From: an uncultured Clostridia bacterium
GTDB taxonomy: Bacteria > Bacillota > Clostridia > Oscillospirales > Oscillospiraceae
Direction of reading: 5' to 3'
Length of the DNA: 33,311 nucleotides
Assembly (NCBI GenBank): GCA_946539175.1
Contig: CAMNHH010000003.1
Location: forward strand, 1 to 33,311
In this document: positions 23,101-28,109 of the stretch, piece by piece
Layout: each line of letters opens with the position of its first letter
Numbering within the stretch: position 1 is the stretch's first letter
Notes under the pieces: model-generated
Database searches by the model: none
What the model saw: the letters and a program-made list of their open reading frames with translations, nothing else
What the model was told of the DNA's origin: nothing
Translations under genes and position numbers: made by a program

Positions 23101-24346
23101 CGGCGTCCAGCTCCGCCAGCTGCTCCCGGGTCAGAAGATCGATCTGACCCAGCCGCTCCACGGCGGGCAGCTCCAGCAGAATCTTTTCATAGCTCTCCTG
23201 CATGGAGCGAACCACCGCGTCGTTGTACCGGTCCATGGCGTAGTCCGCCCGGAAGCTGACCCGGTCCCCGTCCCGCCAGACGGTAAAGGCGAAGTCCTCC
23301 GGGGCGTCCAGCTCCGTGCAGGCTTCCGGAACCTGCTTCAGTCCGCAGAAGCTGAGCTCCGACAGCAGGTCGCCCTGGTAGGCGAAGATCACCTTGGGCC
23401 GCAGCTCCGTCTCGGCGCAGAAATCCGCGAAGGAATAGAGGCTGTTGGCCCGGCTGGCCCCGATCTGCCCGTCCAGCTCCCGCAGGAAGTCCCCGACGGG
23501 CGTTTCATCCCGGGGCTCGGCCAGCACCGGATAGGTTTTGACAAACATGCCCACGCTGTTGGCCAGGCGCTGATCTCTGCCGTGGAACACGGTGGCATAG
23601 ACCGGGGCTTCCCGGTCCGTGTGCCGGGCCAGAAGGACGGCGAAGGCCGCGTTGAAGACCGTGCTGAGCCGGACCCCGTTGCTGCGGGCATAGGCCCGCA
23701 GGGTCTCCGCACTGAGGCGCTCCGAGATCCGGGTCAGGGACTTGCGCTTGTGGGGTCTGGGATTGGCGTCCTGGTACAGCTCCGCAGCGGATTCCACCCC
23801 GTCGAAGCGCTTCAGGTAGTATTCCCGGGCCGCTTCATACGCCGGGGAGGCCAGGCGCTGCCGCTCCTCCAGGGCATAGTCGTTGGCGCTGAAGCGCTCC
23901 TCCTCCACGGGCAGGCCGTTGTAGGCGGCGTCGATCTGCCGCAGCAGCAGACGCAGGGAGCAGCCGTCGAAGACGATATGGTGGAAGTCCAGGAACAACC
24001 GCTTCTCTGCCGGACTCAGCAGAATGGCAAAGCGGTACAGGGGACCATGCTCCAGGTCGAAGGGCTTGACAAGCTCGCTGATTCGGAAGCTCCCGGCCTC
24101 CAGAATCGGGATCTCCGGCTCGCCGCCGCAGGCGTATTTGCAGAGCTCGCCCTTCTCATCCGTACCAAAGCGGGTATTCAGGTACGGGTGGGCTGCCAGG
24201 ACGCCGCGGATGGCGGCCTGCAGCCGCTTCGGGTCCAGGCTGTCCGGCAGCCGGAGGGTGAAGGGCTGGTTGAAGGCAGTGCCGGAGGCTGCCGTCCGGG
24301 CCGCGTAGATGCCGTATTCTGATTTGGAAAGCGGATAGCAATTCAT
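17117..24346 (-). CDS. Two-module nonribosomal peptide synthetase with terminal reductase, C-A-T-C-A-T-R
   Basis: 2409 aa. Domain order: condensation C1 (1-430, HHIVFDG at 122-128), adenylation A1 (440-930, YTSGSTGVPKG near 574, YGPTE near 704), carrier T1 (about 935-1000, GLSSIGA), condensation C2 (1005-1430, HHIICDG near 1125), adenylation A2 (1440-1940, YTSGSTGKPKG near 1578), carrier T2 (about 1945-2005, NGGTSLSA) and a thioester reductase (2040-2409: GATGFLG near 2050, ISTLSVAG, YVHSK near 2204). The reductase should release the dipeptidyl thioester as an aldehyde using NAD(P)H. A condensation domain before the first adenylation domain suggests an N-acyl starter. The architecture fits the gut-clostridial NRPS family known to make dipeptide aldehydes and pyrazinones. 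The ATG at 24346 has GGGGAGGT upstream; the PPTase precedes it by 23 bases and STAS/PP2C genes follow. Confidence 0.95.
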   Translation of the reverse strand: MNCYPLSKSEYGIYAARTAASGTAFNQPFTLRLPDSLDPKRLQAAIRGVLAAHPYLNTRFGTDEKGELCKYACGGEPEIPILEAGSFRISELVKPFDLEHGPLYRFAILLSPAEKRLFLDFHHIVFDGCSLRLLLRQIDAAYNGLPVEEERFSANDYALEERQRLASPAYEAAREYYLKRFDGVESAAELYQDANPRPHKRKSLTRISERLSAETLRAYARSNGVRLSTVFNAAFAVLLARHTDREAPVYATVFHGRDQRLANSVGMFVKTYPVLAEPRDETPVGDFLRELDGQIGASRANSLYSFADFCAETELRPKVIFAYQGDLLSELSFCGLKQVPEACTELDAPEDFAFTVWRDGDRVSFRADYAMDRYNDAVVRSMQESYEKILLELPAVERLGQIDLLTREQLAELDAANRNEKELDRSDVVELFRRQASRQPEHTAVVCGATRLSYRELDRLSDTLAAFLRDKGIGPEDVVSILIPRCASMAVTPLGVLKSGAAYQPLDPSYPPERLEFMIRDAEAKYLIADRGLMDRVPGYAGPVLYTDEIPDLPPADALPADFSPDQRFIMLYTSGSTGVPKGVILERGNLAAFCGWFRDFYRLDSDSRAAAYASFGFDANMMDTWPTLTAGSELHIIQEEIRLDMLAIRAYFQENRITHSFMTTQVGRQYAELFPDAEYPKQLSVGGERLVPVEPPRTYKLYNVYGPTECTVFVNHFPVDRLYERVPLGPALNNLRQYVVDKQLRRVPVGVPGELLCAGPQVGRGYLNRPEQTAKAFLENPFEDDPAYRHVYRTGDLVRMLPGGVVDFIGRSDGQVKIRGFRIELSEVEGIIRKFEGIRDATVQAFDQQGGGKFIAAYVVSDRTVDVDALNAFILANKPPYMVPAVTMQIERIPLNQNQKVNKRALPVPQRKAEELVRPKNEIQRRIFACVADAIGSERFGVTTDIFAAGLSSIGAIKLNVLLSKEFDVVFTIADLKANSTVEALEAFIQGSEQAERYEILSDYPLTETQNGILVESLSKPESTVYNIPYLFKLSERVDLDRLQAALEATVNAHPYLKIKLFVQEDGEIRVCRDDPKLPVVERFETERLPERLVTPFELFGGRLYRMQIYKTGQGNYLFLDIHHIICDGTSLAVLIEDVNAAYAGAAPEPERYTGFEAALDEKKARQSEKYEQAKRYYHGLLEGAEHDFLPPKDVHGAKPATGLLTLPSGLDFDRIEAFCRKNRVSVNAFCNAAFVLLVSKYSFKNEALYTTVYSGRNDPRLSRAVTMLVKTLPVYQQLQGDLPVKTLIARLGEQLIDSMSHDIYSFGEIARACEIPMDYMFVYQGEYFNFDQIGGEPAECFPLDVSDSMAPISFFIFRKGSGADFRFEYRSDLYSEAFIRAFAAYFEQAARELMVRELVKQVSILPAPVKERIKGFNATEGPVPETTVNRIFEAEVERHPDRIAVIAQGERLTYRELNQHANRIAHALMREGVRPDDMVGLMVPRTVWAYAGREGILKSGGGFLMLAPDYPDDRVQYIIENSEARLLVTTAQLARERAELFRTCGLRVMVIEELIQSNEIGNPEPALTPHNLAYCLYTSGSTGKPKGVMIEHHSLVNFVTENPYNRYATEHLKDVSVTMSFAALTFDVSVMEHTTGLYGGKTVVIATEEEIHNPNLLARLILENHVEASFFSPSYANNLLDFPDAVKALKSMKSLLLGGEALPAPLYRRMRALGINARILNGYGPTETTIFITVDNVKDDNITIGGPVGNTKLAIFDKFDNELPPYVPGELILCGDNVGRGYVKLDGMNREKYISFEGLPAYRSGDLSRWSEDGRILFMGRMDNQVKLRGLRIELDEIENVMNTYPALLRSLVLVKESEREGQFLCAYFTASEKVDAAALKAHISKSLAKYMVPSVYMQLDSIPMNKNGKIDKKALPEPVTESVQREVKRPRNELERKIVSIFAKSLGHRDMGVDEDFFENGGTSLSASKVAMLALSMNLSIAYKDVFEFPTAEQMAKHLGAVSESAAPAAVKQESWEVHENALRNNVPEYVDEIAEQRPLGRVLLAGATGFLGSHVLKKLLEREIPVAALCRAGELDQNTRLRAMMAYYFDSPLESEISRLVKVFDADITSPGLEELLAGERIDTVINCAACVKHFAKDDVIERINVEGVKNLLALSKARNARFIQISTLSVAGEDVDNAIGADFRLAENALDFGQDISNKYVHSKFMAERAVLEAIDGGLDAKIIRVGNLMGRQSDGEFQINSVTNSFIRSLKAYRVLGCFPVSACDETVDFSPIDEVAECVMRLSLTNRKFTLFHCANAHEVQMGDVIETMNRYGFRIEILRDEAFRARLNEAIADESRGMLVSGLLTYSSSDGRQRREIRSDNRFSVKALYRLGYKWPITDSDYLLRIIESLDSLGFFDRDDM

Positions 24347-24369
24347 ATGATACCTCCCCAAAAAATACT

Positions 24370-24951
24370 CTATGGCAGGACCACGGGCGACAGCTCGCCC
24401 GGATCTTCCTCGCCGCAAAGGCTCAGGGCGAAGCCCGCCCGGACCGTGCTTTTCACGAACAGGCCCTCCGGCCAGGGCGGGCCCAGGGCCGGGATCTGCT
24501 TCGGGTCCTCATAGCCCCCCAGGGCCTTGTAGAGGCTCTCCTTGCGGGTCCAGAGAATATGAAAGCGCTCCAGAGGCGCGGGCCGGATCCAGACCAGCTC
24601 CTCCGGCCTCAGGGCAGCCTCCGCCGCCGGAAGATTGTCCGGCTCCAGCCGCTCCAGGTCCACCCCCAGGCGTCCCCGGCCCAGGGCCAGTACGCAGCGG
24701 CCTCCGCTGTGGGAAAGGCTGAAGGAGGGGCCGCCCGGCAGAAAGGGCCTTCCCGCCGGGTCCAGGCACAGCTGCGCCTCGTCCTCCAGACCCAGGACCC
24801 GGTGAAGCAGGGCCCCGGCGGCCAGAATGGAGCGCCGATCCTCCAGCCGCAGGCAGCGCGCCGCCCGGGCCCAGCGTCTGGGAAAGCGGGCTTGGAGAAA
24901 GCGGCACTCCGCCGCGTCCAGATCCGCCGCGTCCAGTCTGTAAAGCTCCAC
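24370..24951 (-). CDS. Sfp-type 4'-phosphopantetheinyl transferase
   Basis: 193 aa. It has the Sfp/AcpT signature motifs: GRPFLPG, FSLSHSGG, the magnesium-binding LGVDLERL, and WTRKESLYKALGG. It transfers the phosphopantetheine arm from CoA to the Ser of carrier domains, here surely the two T domains of the NRPS encoded 23 bases downstream. The start codon is GTG at 24951 with AGGGA seven bases before it. It is the first gene of the operon, preceded by an extended -10 promoter. It is short compared with Sfp (about 224 aa) but keeps all the core motifs. Confidence 0.93.
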   Translation of the reverse strand: MELYRLDAADLDAAECRFLQARFPRRWARAARCLRLEDRRSILAAGALLHRVLGLEDEAQLCLDPAGRPFLPGGPSFSLSHSGGRCVLALGRGRLGVDLERLEPDNLPAAEAALRPEELVWIRPAPLERFHILWTRKESLYKALGGYEDPKQIPALGPPWPEGLFVKSTVRAGFALSLCGEEDPGELSPVVLP

Positions 24952-24996
24952 GCGCTTCCCTCCCGTCCTTTGCCCGATGCCGAACTCTTTTCTGAT

Positions 24997-25005
24997 ATTA
25001 TACCA
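24997..25005 (-). promoter_or_regulatory. Extended -10 promoter for the PPTase-NRPS operon
   Basis: Minus strand TGGTATAAT, a perfect TGnTATAAT extended -10, 45 bases before the GTG start. No good -35 lies 16-18 bases upstream, which fits an extended -10 promoter or one needing an activator. A palindrome TTTTCCGGAAAA sits just upstream of it. Confidence 0.5.
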
Positions 25006-25137
25006 TATTTTTCCGGAAAATACAGCATTATTTCCCTGCGAAGCAGGATTTCTCCCGGATATTTATCCACTTTTCGCCGGACCTGCCGGACCGTCGGGAG
25101 GAGGCCGCCATTTTTCCCCGAAAAAGCCGGATTTTTC

Positions 25138-25167
25138 TTTACATTCCGCATTGTTTTATGTTATAAT
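25138..25167 (+). promoter_or_regulatory. Sigma-A-type promoter for the second STAS gene
   Basis: TTTACA (25138-25143), 18 bases, TATAAT (25162-25167). It leaves an 85-base leader before the ATG at 25253. Confidence 0.65.
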
Positions 25168-25252
25168 ATACAATCAGAAACAGGAAACCGGCCGGACTCC
25201 CCGCTCGGGGACGCTTGACAGGCCTGAACCGGATATCAAAAGGAGGACCAAC

Positions 25253-25552
25253 ATGCTGAATATCGAAAAAACTCTGAACGAAAACGCCGCTGTCCTGACG
25301 CTGGAGGGACGGCTGGACACCATCACCGCCCCGGATCTGGAGGAGGCCATCGGGGAGCTGCTGCCTCAGCTGGGGGAGCTGACTCTGGATTTCACCAAGC
25401 TGGAGTACATCTCCTCCGCCGGACTGCGGGTGCTGCTCAGCGCCCAGAAGCGGATCCAGGGCAAGGGCTCCATGCGGCTGATCGGCGTCAGCTCCAGCAT
25501 TATGGAGATCTTTGAAGTCACGGGCTTCGCAGATTTTCTCACCATCGAATAA
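25253..25552 (+). CDS. STAS-domain anti-sigma-factor antagonist, second copy
   Basis: A 99-aa single STAS domain with the loop LEYISSAGLRVLLS, the same SSAGL form as the STAS protein inside the NRPS operon, and a shared GRLDT near residue 20. The conserved Ser makes it a candidate substrate of the two RsbW-type domains in the window. AAAAGGAGG lies seven bases before the ATG. It is transcribed away from the NRPS operon from the shared 301-base control region, which fits a regulator of that operon, although no DNA-binding or sigma partner is visible. The methyltransferase gene follows after 31 bases. Confidence 0.93.
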   Translation: MLNIEKTLNENAAVLTLEGRLDTITAPDLEEAIGELLPQLGELTLDFTKLEYISSAGLRVLLSAQKRIQGKGSMRLIGVSSSIMEIFEVTGFADFLTIE

Positions 25553-25583
25553 GCCCCCCGCAGCGTTGGGAGACGAAGCGTCC

Positions 25584-26078
25584 ATGGGCTGCTTAGAACG
25601 GCGTTACGCCTCTCCCCTGGGAGAGCTTCTGCTGGCCGCCGGGGACGGTGCCCTGGTGGGTCTTTGGTTTGCGGGGCAGGCCCGGTTCCGGGAGCTGCCG
25701 GGACTTGTACTGGGCCGTCAGGCCCCCGGACCGGCGGACGCGGCGGCCCTGGACGCGGCCTGCCGCTGGCTGGACCGCTATTTCGCCGGGCGGGAGCCCG
25801 GTCCCCTGCCGCCTATGCGGCTGGGGGGCAGCCCCTTTCGGAAGCGGGTCTGGGAAGCCCTGCTGCGCATACCCAGGGGGCAGACCCGCAGCTACGGTCA
25901 GCTGGCGGCGGAGCTGGGCAGCTCCGCCCGGGCAGTGGGCGGAGCCGTGGCCCGGAACCCCATTTCCATTCTTGTCCCCTGCCATCGGGTGCTGGGGGCG
26001 AAGGGCCGTCTCACCGGCTACGCCGGAGGACTGGACAAAAAAGAACAGCTTCTGGCCCTGGAGCAGGGCCGGAAATAA
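25584..26078 (+). CDS. ogt: Methylated-DNA--protein-cysteine methyltransferase
   Basis: 164 aa. The C-terminal domain has the acceptor Cys in ILVPCHRVLG, preceded by TRSYGQLAAELG (helix-turn-helix with the arginine finger region) and GGAVARNP, all hallmarks of Ogt/MGMT. The N-terminal domain is short and Gly/Leu-rich. It takes alkyl groups from O6 of guanine onto its own Cys, once per protein. The ATG at 25584 is the first after the STAS stop; its upstream site (GGGAGACGAAG) is weak, so translation may depend on the STAS gene 31 bases upstream. A functional link with STAS is not expected; co-transcription may be incidental. Confidence 0.93.
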   Translation: MGCLERRYASPLGELLLAAGDGALVGLWFAGQARFRELPGLVLGRQAPGPADAAALDAACRWLDRYFAGREPGPLPPMRLGGSPFRKRVWEALLRIPRGQTRSYGQLAAELGSSARAVGGAVARNPISILVPCHRVLGAKGRLTGYAGGLDKKEQLLALEQGRK

Positions 26079-26082
26079 AAGG

Positions 26083-26118
26083 CAAGGCGCTTGCGGCTAT
26101 TGGGCTGCAAGCGCCTTG
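26083..26118 (-). terminator. Terminator overlapping the end of the desulfurase-like gene
   Basis: CAAGGCGCTTGC pairs perfectly with GCAAGCGCCTTG around a 12-base loop. On the minus strand it runs into CCTTTTATTT. The right arm is coding sequence of the desulfurase gene, whose stop codon lies in the loop. It may also stop the convergent ogt transcript. Confidence 0.8.
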
Positions 26119-27233
26119 ACGGCTTCTATGGCAAGCTCCACCTCTTGAGGGGTGGTGAAGGGGGAAAAGCTGAACCGGACCGCGCCCCGGTCCTGGGTCC
26201 CCAGGGCACGGTGCATGCGGGGGGCGCAGTGGGCCCCGGCCCGGACGGCGATGTCGTAGTCCGTGGCCAGCAGGTCCGCCGCCAGGGCCGCGTCCAGCTC
26301 CCCCACGTTCAGACAGACGATGCCTGCCCGCAGGGACTGGGTGAAGTCTCCATAGACCGTGACGCCGGGGATCTGCCGGACGCCCTCATAAAAGGCCTGC
26401 ATCCGGGCGTGCTCCCGGCTGTAAAGGCTCTCCCGTCCTGCCACGGAGATATAGTCCAGGGCGGCGGAGAGGCCCGCGATGCCGTGGGCGTTCAGGGTCC
26501 CCGCCTCCAGCCGGGTGGGATAGTCCATGGGCTGGTGGGGGTCATAGGAGTGGACCCCGCTGCCGCCCCGCTTGAGGGGCCGCAGCTCCACCCCGGGCCG
26601 GAGGCAGAGGCCGCCGGTGCCCTGGGGGCCCATGAGGCCCTTGTGGCCGGTGAAGCAGAGCACGTCGATGCCCATCTCTCCCATGTGGATGGGCAGGGCA
26701 CCCGCAGTCTGGGCCGCGTCCACGATCAGAAGGGCGCCCCGGCTGTGGGCGATCTCAGAAATCCGGGTCAGCTCCAGGCTGTTTCCCGTCAAGTTGGAGG
26801 CGTGGGTACAAATCACCGCCTTGGTGCCCGGGCGGATCAGCCGCTCGAAATCGGCGTAGTCCACCCTGCCCTGCCGGTCTGCGGGAACAACATCCAGCTC
26901 CAGTCCCCGTTCCGCCAGATCGTAGAGGGGCCGCAGCACGGAGTTATGCTCCAGATCCGTGGTAACGGCGCGGTCGCCGGGGCCCAGCAGGCCGTAGATG
27001 GCGATATTCAGTGCCTCGGTGACGTTGCAGGTGAAGATCACATGGTCCGGCCTGGGGCAGCCGAAGAGGGCCGCCAGCTTCCGGCGGGTGTCGTAGACCC
27101 GGCGGCCAGCCTCCAGCGCGGCGCCGTGGGCGCCCCGGGCGGGATTGCCCAGACCCTCGATGGCCGCGGCCACCGCCTTCGCCACCTGGGGCGGCTTGTG
27201 CAGGGAGGTGGCGGCACTGTCCAGATAAATCAT
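26097..27233 (-). CDS. Cysteine desulfurase-like aminotransferase class V enzyme
   Basis: 378 aa. PLP-dependent fold type I: the cofactor Lys is in FTGHKGLMGPQGTG, His in DLEHNS, Asp in IVDAAQT, and the active-site Cys in VRAGAHCAPRMH near the C-terminus. The N-terminus MIYLDSAATS is typical of the NifS/SufS/CsdA families. It removes S (or Se) from cysteine (selenocysteine) as a persulfide. It falls in the desulfurase subgroup often found with yedF rather than with iron-sulfur cluster genes, and indeed yedF and DUF3343 genes lie directly upstream and no suf or isc gene is near. The start at 27233 has AAGGAG upstream. It is the last gene of the VanW-yedF-DUF3343 run. Confidence 0.92.
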   Translation of the reverse strand: MIYLDSAATSLHKPPQVAKAVAAAIEGLGNPARGAHGAALEAGRRVYDTRRKLAALFGCPRPDHVIFTCNVTEALNIAIYGLLGPGDRAVTTDLEHNSVLRPLYDLAERGLELDVVPADRQGRVDYADFERLIRPGTKAVICTHASNLTGNSLELTRISEIAHSRGALLIVDAAQTAGALPIHMGEMGIDVLCFTGHKGLMGPQGTGGLCLRPGVELRPLKRGGSGVHSYDPHQPMDYPTRLEAGTLNAHGIAGLSAALDYISVAGRESLYSREHARMQAFYEGVRQIPGVTVYGDFTQSLRAGIVCLNVGELDAALAADLLATDYDIAVRAGAHCAPRMHRALGTQDRGAVRFSFSPFTTPQEVELAIEAVKALAAQ

Positions 27234-27243
27234 GGGGAGCTCC

Positions 27244-27480
27244 TTAAAAATCGATGAGATCACAGCCCTGGTATTCCAGCTTCCGCTCCCGGAAGAAGGC
27301 CCGGACCCTGTCGCCCGCCGCGGGCTCCGTCATCCAGGCCAGGCCGCAGCCCGCGGTGATCTGCCGGGGCACCGGCACCAGGCGGCCGGGGATCCCGGCC
27401 TCCCGGCAGAGCCGCTCCGCCTCCATGGCGTGGACGGTGGCGGCAAAGCTGAAAAACAGGGTGGGCTTGCGGGGGCGCAT
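27244..27480 (-). CDS. DUF3343 small protein (putative Se/S carrier)
   Basis: 78 aa, matching the size of the DUF3343 family. It starts with a hydrophobic strand (TLFFSFAATVHAMEAERLC), then VPVPRQITAGCGLAW and a short basic C-terminal part. The Cys in TAGCGLAW is the likely carrier residue in this family. Its ATG overlaps the yedF stop by one base (TGATG) and the desulfurase starts 10 bases after it, so the three are coupled. Function is inferred from this fixed neighbourhood: passing persulfide or selenide between desulfurase and YedF. Confidence 0.82.
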   Translation of the reverse strand: MRPRKPTLFFSFAATVHAMEAERLCREAGIPGRLVPVPRQITAGCGLAWMTEPAAGDRVRAFFRERKLEYQGCDLIDF

Positions 27481-28091
27481 CAGGGCCGCAGCACCAGGTC
27501 CGCCCCGGTCAGGGTCTCCACGATGCTGTACATATTGGTGACGCCGCCCACCCGCAGCTTCTCCGTCAGGCCGTAGAAGTTCAGGCAGGTGCCGCAGCTG
27601 AGGATCTCGACGCCCCGGCTCTCCAGGGCCTTCAGATCCTCCAGGGACTCAGAGCCCTCGCAGCTGAGCCGGACGCCGCCGTTGTAAAACAGAATGGCGG
27701 CGGGCAGCTGCTCCAGCTGGCCCAGGGCAAAGAGGAAGCCCTTGAGCAGAGTCCTGCCCAGCTTTTCGTCGCCCTCTCCCATGTGGTCCGCCGTGACGGC
27801 CACCACCACCCGCTTCCGGCGGGGCGTCAGCCCGCAGGCAGACGGCTCCTCCGTCTCTTCGGCGGCGGCAGAGCGCTCCACGCCGATCAGGACCCGGTAT
27901 TCCCCGGTGCCTCGCTGCTGGACGGAGAAAGCGTAGCCCTTGGACTGGGCCATGCGCTTCAGATTCTCCACGGCGGTGGGATTGTCCACCAGGGTCTCAA
28001 CGCGCTCCGGCCCGGTGAGGGCCTTGATGGCGTTCAGGGTCTTGACAACGGGCAGCGGACAGGCGTCGCCCAGGGCGTTCACAGTGATCAT
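27480..28091 (-). CDS. yedF: YedF: TusA-like/DsrE-like fusion, selenium metabolism-associated
   Basis: 203 aa in two parts. Residues 1-75 form a TusA/SirA-like domain with the carrier Cys in DACPLPVVKT (CPxP motif). Residues about 95-203 form a DsrE-like domain ending with a CxxC-type pair (ILSCGTCLNFYG). This two-domain form is the selenium-associated YedF family found in genomes with selD and often with selenium-dependent hydroxylases. It lies 18 bases after the VanW gene and is coupled to DUF3343 downstream. No selD, selA or molybdenum hydroxylase gene is in the window, so the selenium link rests on family knowledge only. Confidence 0.9.
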   Translation of the reverse strand: MITVNALGDACPLPVVKTLNAIKALTGPERVETLVDNPTAVENLKRMAQSKGYAFSVQQRGTGEYRVLIGVERSAAAEETEEPSACGLTPRRKRVVVAVTADHMGEGDEKLGRTLLKGFLFALGQLEQLPAAILFYNGGVRLSCEGSESLEDLKALESRGVEILSCGTCLNFYGLTEKLRVGGVTNMYSIVETLTGADLVLRP

Positions 28092-28109
28092 ATCCGTTTT
28101 TCCTTTCCG

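Larger units (their letters stand above)
24952..25252. other. Divergent control region between the NRPS operon and the STAS gene
   Basis: 301 bases without a gene, markedly richer in A/T than the flanks. It holds one promoter in each direction (listed separately) and several short palindromes, including TTTTCCGGAAAA near 25010. Minus-strand ORFs here are extensions of shadow frames. I see no recognisable riboswitch. Confidence 0.6.

Noticed and set aside
17432-24322. 2296-aa open frame on the plus strand
   Set aside because: It is the antisense shadow of the NRPS gene. High GC and codon bias keep the frame open; the translation is Gly/His/Gln/Val-rich low complexity with no domain.
24609-25151. 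180-aa minus-strand frame upstream of the PPTase
   Set aside because: It runs through the control region and then overlaps the PPTase gene in another frame; the start has no ribosome binding site and the PPTase frame has all family motifs.
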